64,000 nucleotides of DNA, taken from NCBI GenBank assembly GCA_017527075.1, contig JAFXQM010000007.1, positions 124,001 to 188,000 on the forward strand. Direction: 5' to 3'. Positions within the stretch are counted from its first letter, which is position 1. The number at the start of each line of letters is the position of its first letter. Under the pieces are notes generated by a model. It saw only the letters and a program-made list of their open reading frames with translations. It was not told the DNA's origin and ran no database searches. A program made the translations under genes and the position numbers. The DNA is from Selenomonadaceae bacterium. GTDB lineage: Bacteria > Bacillota > Negativicutes > Selenomonadales > Selenomonadaceae. Shown here piece after piece: positions 51,532 through 59,285 of this stretch.

Positions 51532-51540
51532 AAAAATTTT

Positions 51541-51590
51541 TGCGGGCGCAATCCGAAATGTGATTCGTGCCCGCTGAAAAAATTTGTCCG
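51541..51590 (+). pseudogene. Echo of the nth 3' end
   Basis: Repeats the Fe-S-motif coding segment (original 51468-51515): CAATCCGAAATGTGATTCGT then GCCCGCTG and TTTGTCCG. It lies 10 bases after the nth stop in the same orientation. Confidence 0.85.
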
Positions 51591-51595
51591 AAAAA

Positions 51596-52501
51596 TTATT
51601 TCACAGATTTATCGAGGAACGCAAAGACCCTGTCGAAGTAAACGGCAGGGTTTTTACGTTTTGCGTCGGCGTGCCCCGCGCCTTCCACGACGAATTTTTC
51701 TTTGGGCGCGGCGGCCTTGTCGAAGAGTCGGTTCATCATCTCAAAGGGCACGAGCCCGTCCGCGTCGCCGTGAATAAAAAGTATCGGCACTTTGATTTTG
51801 TCGACGACTTCGAGCGGCGCGGCGTCAGAAATTTTTACGCCCGTGTGAATTTTGCAAACGATGTCCGCGCAGGGCATGACGGGATATTCGGGCAAGCCAA
51901 AAATTTTTTTCAGCTGCGCGGCGAACATTTCGTAAGCACTCGTGTAACCGCAGTCCTCGACGACGGCGCAAAGATTTTTCGGCTCAAGGGCGGCGGTCAT
52001 CAGAACGGTCGCGGCACCCATGCTCACGCCGTGCAAAATAATTTTCGCGTCGGGATTATCGGCAGAAACTTTTTTCGCCCAATCAAAAACGTCACGACTC
52101 TCCAGCGCGCCCATGGTGATGAATTCGCCGCCGCTCTCGCCGGCCGCGCGCATGTCGGGAACCAAAACATTCCAGCCGCGCTTGAGATATTCCTCGGCGT
52201 AATCGTAAGCAAAAGTTCCGTCGCGCCCGTAACCGTGAACGAGAATTGCCCAGCGATTTGTTTGCTCGGCGGGCGAAAATTTTTTCGCGTGAAGTGTCAG
52301 CCCGTCGAAACTTTCCAGCGTCCAATCTTCGGAAGGAAAATTCGGCGCGGGCGGAGCTTTCAAGTTCGGGTCGGCGATATTGGCGCAGGCGGCGGGCGGC
52401 GACAAATCCTCCCCGCGTTTCAGCGCGAAGTCCACGAAGTAATCGCCCACGGCGTAGACCACACACAGCAGCCAAAAAATCAGCACAAGAATTTTTTTCA
52501 T
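51596..52501 (-). CDS. Alpha/beta hydrolase with N-terminal membrane anchor
   Basis: The 301-residue product has one N-terminal hydrophobic segment (ILVLIFWLLCVVYAVGDYF), so it is anchored or exported. The fold has WAILVHGYGRDG (oxyanion), the nucleophile GVSMG, acid in FIHGDADGLVPFE, and His in GAGHAD, as in the BAAT/FrsA-like serine hydrolases. The ATG at 52501 has AAAGGAG upstream. The substrate is unknown. Confidence 0.88.
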   Translation of the reverse strand: MKKILVLIFWLLCVVYAVGDYFVDFALKRGEDLSPPAACANIADPNLKAPPAPNFPSEDWTLESFDGLTLHAKKFSPAEQTNRWAILVHGYGRDGTFAYDYAEEYLKRGWNVLVPDMRAAGESGGEFITMGALESRDVFDWAKKVSADNPDAKIILHGVSMGAATVLMTAALEPKNLCAVVEDCGYTSAYEMFAAQLKKIFGLPEYPVMPCADIVCKIHTGVKISDAAPLEVVDKIKVPILFIHGDADGLVPFEMMNRLFDKAAAPKEKFVVEGAGHADAKRKNPAVYFDRVFAFLDKSVK

Positions 52502-52562
52502 AACGAACTCCTTTAAACGCGAAAGGCGGAAGCTTTTCACTCCCGCCTTGAAATTTCAGTAT

Positions 52563-52639
52563 TGGTCGGGTTGACAGGATTTGAACCTGCGACCCCCGCG
52601 TCCCGAACACGGTGCTCTACCAAACTGAGCCACAACCCG
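52563..52639 (-). tRNA. tRNA-Pro (anticodon CGG)
   Basis: The minus strand folds as a 77-base cloverleaf. The acceptor stem CGGGTTG pairs with CAACCCG, the anticodon stem is CCGTG/CGCGG with loop TTCGGGA (anticodon CGG), the T arm has GGTTCAAATCC, and a genomically encoded CCA follows the discriminator A. Confidence 0.95.
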
Positions 52640-52682
52640 AAAACGTTGCACATTGTAACAGATTAATTTTAAAATTGCAAGC

Positions 52683-53183
52683 CTAAGCCGCTAAAAAATT
52701 CCACAGCCCGCCAATTAAATCGTTGACCGGCGAAAAATAATTTGCCTCCTGCGCCAGAGAATTTACCTTCCGCTCGAATTCGTCCGCCGATAAATTCGCG
52801 GGGAAAACTTTTTCGTCCAGCGCGCGCGAATAATTTACCAGCGCGTTGTAATGAATGTTGTAACGATTTTCGTAAAGCACGTGCACCAAATATTTGCACA
52901 AGCCCGCCTGCAGCGGCGTGAACGTGTCGAAATTTAAATTCGCCCGTGCCTCCACCTCGTTGAGATTGTACGACGCCCAATTGTTCAGCGCGTCGGCGTT
53001 GCGAAAATTTTTTTCGTGTTCCAGCTCGGCAATCGCCTTGACGGAAATCGCGCGCATGACTTCGACGAACGGCAGGTTAAAATAATTTTGAGCCGCCTCA
53101 TCGCAAAGCTCGCGCTCTCTACCGGTAAGTTCGCCGCAAGGGTTGTAATCCTTGTTCCGCAAATTTTTTGTCGCCTCGTTCAT
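52683..53183 (-). CDS. Uncharacterised helical protein
   Basis: The 166-residue, mostly helical product is rich in Asn, Ala and Glu. It has two Cys early on (NPCGELTGRERELCDEA) and one later (LCKYLVHVL). It has no signal peptide or membrane segment. GGAGGAG lies before the ATG, so it is surely translated. I do not recognise the family. It lies directly after the small tail-anchored coiled-coil gene (15 bases), suggesting a two-gene unit. Confidence 0.75.
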   Translation of the reverse strand: MNEATKNLRNKDYNPCGELTGRERELCDEAAQNYFNLPFVEVMRAISVKAIAELEHEKNFRNADALNNWASYNLNEVEARANLNFDTFTPLQAGLCKYLVHVLYENRYNIHYNALVNYSRALDEKVFPANLSADEFERKVNSLAQEANYFSPVNDLIGGLWNFLAA

Positions 53184-53198
53184 TTTATCTCCTCCGAA

Positions 53199-53453
53199 TC
53201 ATTTTAAGACAATGGAAATGGCAATCGCAATGCCGGCAATGGTCATCGTGCCCATGCCAACCATCGCCGCGACGGTTAAGTTGCGGACGTGTTTGCCCAT
53301 GCCGTCGATACTCGACCGAATCTCTCGAATCTCCGCCGCGCGCATTTCATTTTGTTGACGCATCTCGCCGATGAACATGTCGATTTTCGTTTCAATGCTC
53401 GTAACTTTGTTCTCGACCTTATTCAACCTTCTCTCAAATCTTTGGCTCGCCAT
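53199..53453 (-). CDS. Small coiled-coil protein with C-terminal membrane anchor
   Basis: The 84-residue product has an N-terminal heptad-rich coiled coil (RLNKVENKVTSIETKIDMFI) and a C-terminal hydrophobic segment (VAAMVGMGTMTIAGIAIAIS). GGGAGGTG precedes the ATG at 53453. The layout, a tail-anchored coiled coil, is shared with the gene at 56977 and resembles XhlA-like or Bdr-like small proteins. The function is unknown. Confidence 0.75.
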   Translation of the reverse strand: MASQRFERRLNKVENKVTSIETKIDMFIGEMRQQNEMRAAEIREIRSSIDGMGKHVRNLTVAAMVGMGTMTIAGIAIAISIVLK

Positions 53454-53538
53454 GACAATCACCTCCCGCCCGCATTTTACCAAATGATTTTCCCGTTATC
53501 AAATCCGCGCGAATGAACCGCGCTGACGAATTTGAATT

Positions 53539-53698
53539 CGCCCCTGCGAGGTGTCCTTTTCTTTTGCAACTTTTCTTTTGGACAAGCAAAAGAAAAGTTG
53601 ATTCAAAAAAATATAAAAGTCATTGAACGATTCAATCAAAGCGACGCGCCGAATCGACAACCGCTTCTGCGAATCCACTCTTTCCAAGAGGGGACAGT
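53539..53698. repeat. Dispersed 160-bp repeat, copy B
   Basis: Opening CGCCCCTGCGAGGTGTCC, stem-loop CTTTTCTTTTGGACAAG with CAAAAGAAAAG, closing CTTCTGCGAATCCACTC and GAGGGGA. It matches copy A at 17261 in order. The stretch 53454-53827 has no gene. Confidence 0.8.
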
Positions 53699-53740
53699 TT
53701 TGACAAAGGCAAGCGGCTTGAATATAATTGACGCGCAGAG

Positions 53741-53813
53741 TTAGCTGGTAGCTGTTAGCTTTTAGCTGTTAGAAAAATCCTGAAAGCTGACAGCTGAAAG
53801 CTGAAAGCTAAAA
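53741..53813. repeat. Heptamer hairpin repeat, CTTTCAG/AGCTGTT variant
   Basis: Tandem GTTAGCT and TAGCTGT heptamers face GAAAGCT heptamers, forming a hairpin just before purF. Confidence 0.8.
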
Positions 53814-53827
53814 AAGGGGTGACGGCA

Positions 53828-55255
53828 ATGGATTTTGGAATGACTTCGGCGGGCGAATCGTGCGGCGTGTTCGGCATGTACGACCTCGACGGCGGCGACG
53901 TGGCAACTGCAATTTACTACGGACTTTATGCTCTGCAACATCGCGGGCAGGAAAGCGCGGGCATCGCGGTGACCGACACGGCAATCAGGCGCGACAAAGT
54001 TTTTTGCCACAAAGCTCTCGGACGCGTCAACGAAGTTTTCAACGCGGAGAATATCGCTGCCCTCGACGGCAACCTCGGCGTCGGGCACGTGCGCTACTCC
54101 ACGGCGGGCGCGTCCACTCCCGAAAATTCTCAGCCGCTCGTCTTGGCTTACATCAAAGGCACGCTCATGCTCGCGCACAACGGAAACCTCGTCAATGCCC
54201 CGCGGCTTCGTCGGGAGCTGGCGGCGGGCGGCGCAATTTTCCAGACGACAATCGACACGGAGACAATCGCTTATCACATTGCCCGCGAGAGAGTCAAATC
54301 GCGTTCCGTGCAAGAGGCGACCGTTCGCGCGCTGAAAAAAGTTCAGGGCTCGTATTCACTCGTCGTCGCCAGTCCCAGAAAATTAATCGGTGCCCGTGAC
54401 CCGTGGGGCTTCCGTCCGCTGGTGCTCGGCAAACTTGATAACGCTTACATAATTACCTCGGAGACATGCGCGCTGGAAACAATCGACGCGGAATTCATTC
54501 GCGACATTGAGCCCGGCGAAGTCGTCACGATTTTTCACACCGGCAGAATCGAATCCAACATGGAACTCGCCCTGCCCGAAGGAAAATCTGCGCGCTGTGT
54601 CTTCGAGTATATTTATTTCTGCAGACCAGACACAACCTTCGACGGCATGAGCGTCACGCAGTCGAGAATCATCGCGGGAAAACTTTTGGCGCGCGCTCAC
54701 CCCGTCGAGGCTGATTTGGTCGTCGGCGTCCCCGAATCGGGCAACATGGCGGCCGTTGGCTACTCCATGGAGTCGGGCATCCCTTACGGCATTGCCTTCA
54801 CGAAAAATACTTACGTCGGCAGAACTTTCATCAAGCCGCAGCAGTCGAGCCGCATTCAAAGCGTCAAGGTCAAACTCAACGCCCTGCGCGAAGTCGTCAG
54901 CGGCAAACGAATCGTCATGATTGATGATTCGATTGTTCGCGGCACGACCGGCGCGCGCATTGTAAAAATGTTGCGGGAGGCGGGCGCGGCTGAAGTTCAC
55001 GTGCGCGTTTCGAGTCCGCCGTTTTGTCACCCGTGCTATTTTGGAATTGACATTCCGAATCACGAGCAACTCATCGCGCACAATCGAAGCGTCGAGGAGA
55101 TTTGCAAAATTCTCGGCGCGGATTCATTGGGCTACTTGCCGATTGAATGCCTCAGCGAGATGGCGGGCGGGCGTCCGATTTGCACCGCGTGTTTCACCGG
55201 CGATTACCCGATTGCTCCTCCTACCGAAGACATTCGCGGCGATTACTTGAAATAA
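53828..55255 (+). CDS. purF: Amidophosphoribosyltransferase
   Basis: First committed step of purine synthesis. The 475-residue product has an 11-residue propeptide before the catalytic Cys12 (ESCGVFGMYDL), the PRPP motif VMIDDSIVRGTT, and cluster cysteines in YFCRPDTTFDG, PCYFGIDIPN and CTACFTGDYP. This is the B. subtilis-type enzyme with a [4Fe-4S] cluster. GGGGTGA precedes the ATG. It is alone here: other pur genes are not in the window. Confidence 0.96.
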   Translation: MDFGMTSAGESCGVFGMYDLDGGDVATAIYYGLYALQHRGQESAGIAVTDTAIRRDKVFCHKALGRVNEVFNAENIAALDGNLGVGHVRYSTAGASTPENSQPLVLAYIKGTLMLAHNGNLVNAPRLRRELAAGGAIFQTTIDTETIAYHIARERVKSRSVQEATVRALKKVQGSYSLVVASPRKLIGARDPWGFRPLVLGKLDNAYIITSETCALETIDAEFIRDIEPGEVVTIFHTGRIESNMELALPEGKSARCVFEYIYFCRPDTTFDGMSVTQSRIIAGKLLARAHPVEADLVVGVPESGNMAAVGYSMESGIPYGIAFTKNTYVGRTFIKPQQSSRIQSVKVKLNALREVVSGKRIVMIDDSIVRGTTGARIVKMLREAGAAEVHVRVSSPPFCHPCYFGIDIPNHEQLIAHNRSVEEICKILGADSLGYLPIECLSEMAGGRPICTACFTGDYPIAPPTEDIRGDYLK

Positions 55256-55277
55256 ATTTTTGAAGGGAGAAATTGGA

Positions 55278-55790
55278 ATGAGTTTCTTGGAATTGGCAAA
55301 GGCGCGTTATTCGTGCAGGAAGTTGACGGACGCGGCGATTGAGCCCGAAAAAATCGAACGGATTTTGCAGGCGGCTGTTGCGGCTCCCACGGCGAAGAAC
55401 GCGCAGGCTTACACGATTTGGAAAATCCAATCGCCCGAAGCCTTCGACAAACTCAAGCAGGCGACGCCTTACACGTTCGGGTCGGCGTTGGCGTTCGTCG
55501 TCGGCGCACTCAAGGACGGAGCTTTTGACCGCCCGTTCGACAAAAAAAATTTCGCGGAGGTCGACGCGGCAATCGTCGCCACGCATTTGATGTTGGCGAT
55601 TCAGGATGAGGGGCTCGGCACGACTTGGGTCGGCTGGTTCGACGCGCCCAAACTCCAAACGCTCTTCCCCGAAATGCAGGGTTACGAATTAATCGCCATT
55701 TTCCCCGTCGGTTATCCCGCCGAAGGTGCCAAGCCTCACGTCCGCCACGAGGACCGTCGCCCGCTGAAAGAAGTCGTCGTCGAGTTGTGA
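55278..55790 (+). CDS. Nitroreductase family flavoprotein
   Basis: The 170-residue product has MSFLELAKARYSCRKLTDA at the start, AAVAAPTAKNAQA for FMN, and GLGTTWVGWFDAPKL near the end. It is a paralogue of the gene at 11018. GAAGGGAG lies 9 bases before the ATG. The stop overlaps the yraN start (GTGA). The natural acceptor is unknown. Confidence 0.9.
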   Translation: MSFLELAKARYSCRKLTDAAIEPEKIERILQAAVAAPTAKNAQAYTIWKIQSPEAFDKLKQATPYTFGSALAFVVGALKDGAFDRPFDKKNFAEVDAAIVATHLMLAIQDEGLGTTWVGWFDAPKLQTLFPEMQGYELIAIFPVGYPAEGAKPHVRHEDRRPLKEVVVEL

Positions 55791-56164
55791 GCAGGCAAAA
55801 AACTTTGGGCAAGCTCGGCGAGGACTGTGCGGCAAAATTTCTTGAGGCGGAAGGTTATACAATCGTCGATAGAAATTTTCGGATTCGGTCGGCGGAGATT
55901 GACATAATCGCCCGCCGCGACAATCTGATAATTTTCGTTGAGGTCAAGGCGCGTTCAAACATTCGTCACGGGCTGCCCGTCGAGGCGGTTAATCTTCGCA
56001 AGCAAAAAAAAATCATCGAGGCGGCCGGTGTCTTCCTGCAGGACGAAAATTTTTGCGATTGCGCCTGCCGCTTTGATGTCGTGGAAGTTTATTTGCGCGG
56101 CGAATGTGTCGAGGAGATTCATCAAATCGAAAACGCCTTCGAGGTTGTCGGCGAGTTCGGTTAA
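55787..56164 (+). CDS. yraN: YraN/UPF0102 nuclease-fold protein
   Basis: The 125-residue product begins from a GTG overlapping the nitroreductase stop. It has GEDCAAKFLEAEGYTIVDRN, the PD-(D/E)xK-like core AEIDIIARRDNLIIFVEVKAR, and RKQKKIIEAA. YraN proteins have a restriction-endonuclease-like fold and may act on DNA; their role is unclear. A shortened copy of its 3' half follows. Confidence 0.9.
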   Translation: MSRQKTLGKLGEDCAAKFLEAEGYTIVDRNFRIRSAEIDIIARRDNLIIFVEVKARSNIRHGLPVEAVNLRKQKKIIEAAGVFLQDENFCDCACRFDVVEVYLRGECVEEIHQIENAFEVVGEFG

Positions 56165-56183
56165 TAAAAGTGCTGACGAAAAT

Positions 56184-56305
56184 TTGTCACGGGTTGCCCG
56201 TCGAGGCGGTTAATCTTCGCAAGCAAAAAAAATTATTTGCGCGGCGAGTGTGTTGAAGAGATTCATCAAATCGAAAACGCTTTTGAAGTTGCACAAGAAG
56301 TTTAG
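56184..56305 (+). pseudogene. Internally deleted echo of the yraN 3' half
   Basis: Two blocks of the yraN end (CACGGG-TGCCCGTCGAGGC through AGCAAAAAAAA, and TTATTTGCGCGGCGA-TGTGT to the end) are joined across a deletion of about 80 bases, with its own stop at the end. The deletion joins A/T-rich tracts. It lies about 20 bases after the yraN stop. Confidence 0.9.
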
Positions 56306-56358
56306 GGACAAGGGACGAGGGATTAGGTTTTCAACTCCTCACTCCTAACTCCTAACTG
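56306..56358. repeat. Heptamer hairpin repeat (TTAGGAG type)
   Basis: GGGACAAGGGACGAGGGATT leads into a right arm of AACTCCT heptamers that ends just before the gamma carbonic anhydrase Shine-Dalgarno. Confidence 0.7.
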
Positions 56359-56376
56359 ATAGAAAGGATTGATGAA

Positions 56377-56919
56377 ATGGAGCCGGTCATTCTTCCATAT
56401 AAAGGCAAGGAGCCCAAAATTGCCAAAGATGTATTCCTCGCGCCCAGTGCCTCGGTCGTCGGCGACGTGGAAATCGGCGCGGGTTCAAGCATTTGGTTCG
56501 GCGTCACGGTTCGCGGAGATTTTCAGCCCGTGCGAATCGGCAACTACACAAACATTCAAGACAACTGCACCGTCCATGTCATGGGCGACACGCCCACGGA
56601 AATTGGCAATTACGTCACGGTCGGGCACAACGCAATCATCCACTGCCGCTCCATCGGCAACGACTGCTTAATCGGCATGGGCTCGATTATCCTCGGCTAC
56701 TCGGAAATCGGCAACAACTGCATAATCGGCGCGGGCACCGTCATCACTCAATACAAAAAAATTCCGAACAACTCTTTGGTCTTCGGCAACCCTGCCAAAA
56801 TTATGCGCGCCCTCCGCGACGACGAAATCGTTGCGCTGAGGACTTCGGCCATGCATTATTACGAGTGCGCCAAAGAATACGTCGTGCACCTGGGCATGAG
56901 CGATTGGCTCGAAAAATAA
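56377..56919 (+). CDS. Gamma carbonic anhydrase / YrdA-like hexapeptide protein
   Basis: The 180-residue product is a left-handed beta helix of hexapeptide repeats (VVGDVEIGAGSSIWFGVTVRGD). Metal-binding His positions are in TVHVMGD and VTVGHNAIIHC. This is the gamma-CA/PaaY/YrdA group. Carbonic anhydrase activity varies in the group and is not certain here. The ATG has GAAAGGA upstream. Confidence 0.92.
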   Translation: MEPVILPYKGKEPKIAKDVFLAPSASVVGDVEIGAGSSIWFGVTVRGDFQPVRIGNYTNIQDNCTVHVMGDTPTEIGNYVTVGHNAIIHCRSIGNDCLIGMGSIILGYSEIGNNCIIGAGTVITQYKKIPNNSLVFGNPAKIMRALRDDEIVALRTSAMHYYECAKEYVVHLGMSDWLEK

Positions 56920-56944
56920 TTCACGAAAAATTTTCCGCAAAAAA

Positions 56945-56979
56945 TTCCCCCGCCCGAAATGAGCAGGGGATTTTTTTTA
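56945..56979. terminator. Bidirectional terminator
   Basis: TCCCC and GGGGA flank a loop, with eight T on plus and AAAATT on the other side, between the convergent carbonic-anhydrase and coiled-coil genes. Confidence 0.7.
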
Positions 56980-57342
56980 TTTGAGGAGAGAGTAAATGAC
57001 CGCGAGTGCAATGCCGATTGTCGTGATGTTGCTGATTTGCCCATGGTTTGACGATGAATCAATTTTATCCGAAAGCCTGTCGATTTTGTCGGCGAGCTTT
57101 TCAATCTTCGCGTCTTGCTTGTCCATGCGGACGTTGAGCTCCCGGCGAGTGATTTCCAATTTTTCTTCGAGTTTGTCTTGCCGGCGTTCCAATCTGTCCA
57201 TGCGCGCGTTGAGTTCGTTGCGCGTGACGTCAAGAGCTTTTTCCACTCTGTCCATACGCTTGCCCAAATCTTTTACTTGAGCAAAAATCAAATCGTTCAC
57301 CGAAATGTTCACCTGCTGCTGTTGTTCTTGAGCTTGTGACAT
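56977..57342 (-). CDS. Coiled-coil protein with C-terminal membrane anchor
   Basis: The 121-residue product has a long heptad coiled coil (RMDRLERRQDKLEEKLEITR, KIEKLADKIDRLSDKID) and a short C-terminal hydrophobic helix (ITTIGIALAVIYSLL). GAGGAGGG precedes the ATG. It is downstream of, and 13 bases from, the radical SAM gene. It shares architecture with the gene at 53199. The function is unknown. Confidence 0.78.
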   Translation of the reverse strand: MSQAQEQQQQVNISVNDLIFAQVKDLGKRMDRVEKALDVTRNELNARMDRLERRQDKLEEKLEITRRELNVRMDKQDAKIEKLADKIDRLSDKIDSSSNHGQISNITTIGIALAVIYSLLK

Positions 57343-57355
57343 GATGAATCCCTCC

Positions 57356-58936
57356 TCAAAAATTTCTGTCGACGTTGTACTTGGTCACGGCCTCGACGGG
57401 GGACTTAACCGAATTCATCGGGCAACAAACTTGGCAGCCGCGAAAATCGTCGTGCAAAATTCTGTAGCGGGCGGAGGCGTACTCGAACGAGTTCAAAATT
57501 TTTTCCCAGTCGACGAATTCTTTTCCGTCGGCGGAGTGCTCAATGAAATTTTTTATGTTCAGCGTCGGCTCGAACCAGCCGCAAAAATCCAGCCGCCCGT
57601 CGGGATACAAATCAATCTCATTCCACGGCGCGAAACAAATTTCTCGGTCGGTCTCTTGCTTGAGGTGCAGGCTCGGCGAAATGTCGTCGACGATTGAAAG
57701 TTCTTTCTTCCCGCAGGCGCGACGAATCTCGTTGCGTCTTTTAAATTCTCCGAGGATCGAACGTCCCTCAGCCAGCCGCAAAATTTTTTCGTACTTGGCG
57801 TTGAGCTCGTCAATCGGAATCGCCTCAACCTCCTGCTGAAGAGGAGCCGCCTCGCCCGAAGGTGTCCACAGCCGAAAATAAATTATCACCTTCTCGGCGA
57901 GCACCCGTTCCAACTCCATCAAAGTTTTCATCGCCGGTCGAGAAACTTCGGGGTTGGAAAAAAATTCGCCGTTCATGTCGTTCTCCGTGTAATCGAAAAA
58001 GAAAACGATGAAGCCCGCGTGCAACTCCAGCGACAGCTCCACGAAATTCAAAATGTCGTCGGCGTTGTCCTTGTTAATTACCATGGACAGGTCGGGCGCG
58101 AAGCAAAGTTTGTCCGCCGCCTCCAACTTCGCGAGATAATTTTTTATGTTGCGAATCATGAGCGGGAACATTTTCTTTGCGGTCGCCGAGTCGTCACCGT
58201 CCCAGCAACTTTTCGCGAAAACTTCGGCGTTCGACGCGTTGATTGAGAAATGCGCCTTGAAAAGATTTTGCGCGGCGAGTGTCTGAAATTTTTCGTTGAA
58301 GGCAATGCCGTTCGATTCGGTCATTAAAGTTATCTGCGGAAAATTTTCGCTCATGAACTTCATGTAATTGAAACTTTCCTTGGCGAAGAACGCGTCGCCG
58401 CCCGTAATCAGCACGACGCCGATTTTGTCGTAAATCGGTCGGCAAAGTTCGTAATACCAGCTCGGAATCATGGCGTGGGTCGCCTCCTCGCCGAAGCCGC
58501 AGCGCACGCCGCAATATCTGCATTTGGCGTTGCAGGCGTTCGTGATTCGGATTCGCAGCAAGCCGTCCTTGAGCTCCGTCCTGCAGTCGGGGTGGCGCGA
58601 AAAAATTTTCGGCAGGACGCTTTCAATCTCAGCGCGGTAACGATTTTCCTTCAGCCCGAATCGTTCAAAGTGCACGAGCGGATTCATGTCGACGTCGGGA
58701 TTTTTTTTCAGGTAATCGTTCGTGGAAAAAAACGGCGACGGATTTTTTCCCTCGCGCCAGCCGACGCTCAAGTAATGATTCGCCGCGTCCAAATATTTTC
58801 CGAAGCCGTAAGTTTTGCAGTACCACTCGCCGTCGAAGAGCAGAGAGTTCTCGATAATTTTTTTGTCGTCATTACTCGGCGGAACCGGCGGTTCAGATTT
58901 TTTCACGCGGTTAAAAATTTTATCAAACAGTTTCAT
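57356..58936 (-). CDS. Radical SAM protein with surface-glycan-type N-terminal repeat
   Basis: The 526-residue product has residues about 30-100 that resemble the D-x-x-WY...NPDV...HYL...G repeats attached to polysaccharide-biosynthesis proteins of this bacterial group (FDGEWYCKTYG, NHYLSVGWREGKNPSPFF). The radical SAM cluster CNAKCRYC and the glycine-rich ITGGDAFFA follow. The C-terminus has Cys in EICFAPWNEIDLYPDGRLDF and CQVCCP, a SPASM-like auxiliary site. The ATG at 58936 has GAGGTG upstream. The substrate is unknown; a link to surface glycan or peptide modification is inference. Confidence 0.82.
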   Translation of the reverse strand: MKLFDKIFNRVKKSEPPVPPSNDDKKIIENSLLFDGEWYCKTYGFGKYLDAANHYLSVGWREGKNPSPFFSTNDYLKKNPDVDMNPLVHFERFGLKENRYRAEIESVLPKIFSRHPDCRTELKDGLLRIRITNACNAKCRYCGVRCGFGEEATHAMIPSWYYELCRPIYDKIGVVLITGGDAFFAKESFNYMKFMSENFPQITLMTESNGIAFNEKFQTLAAQNLFKAHFSINASNAEVFAKSCWDGDDSATAKKMFPLMIRNIKNYLAKLEAADKLCFAPDLSMVINKDNADDILNFVELSLELHAGFIVFFFDYTENDMNGEFFSNPEVSRPAMKTLMELERVLAEKVIIYFRLWTPSGEAAPLQQEVEAIPIDELNAKYEKILRLAEGRSILGEFKRRNEIRRACGKKELSIVDDISPSLHLKQETDREICFAPWNEIDLYPDGRLDFCGWFEPTLNIKNFIEHSADGKEFVDWEKILNSFEYASARYRILHDDFRGCQVCCPMNSVKSPVEAVTKYNVDRNF

Positions 58937-59006
58937 TGCAATCACCTCGCCGCGAATATACCGAAAAATTTTCACGCCGTCAATTTAACCTCGCCGCAAA
59001 GTTTTC

Positions 59007-59230
59007 GCCCGTCAGAAAATTTTTGAGCCCGTCAGAAAATTTTTGAGCCCGCAGAAATTTTTGAGCCCGTCAGAAAATTTTTTCAGCCCGCGGAAATTTT
59101 TTCAGCCCGTCAGAAAATTTTTTGAGCCCGCGAAAATTTTTTGAGCCCGTCAGAAATTTTTTCAGCCCGTCAGAAATTTTTGAGCCTGCGGAAAATTTTT
59201 GAGCCGTCAGAAATTTTTTCACGCCCGTCA
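59007..59230. repeat. Minisatellite of 18-21 bp units
   Basis: About eleven units of GCCCGTCAGAAAATTTTTGA with small changes (GTCAG/GCGG/GCAG alternate; T-run 5-6) in tandem, each with an AAAATTTT palindrome. It fills most of the 349-base gap before lepA. Confidence 0.9.
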
Positions 59231-59231
59231 A

Positions 59232-59260
59232 TTTCCAAAAAGTTCAATCGCGTGTATAAT
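59232..59260 (+). promoter_or_regulatory. Promoter of lepA
   Basis: TATAAT at 59255 with TTTCCA at 59232 (17-base spacer), 25 bases before the TTG start, directly after the minisatellite. Confidence 0.65.
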
Positions 59261-59285
59261 GGGCGCAACGAATGGAGGAATTTTT

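Noticed and set aside
59007..59230. Possible CRISPR array
   Set aside because: Units of 18-21 bp are contiguous with no unique spacers and no cas genes; it is a minisatellite.
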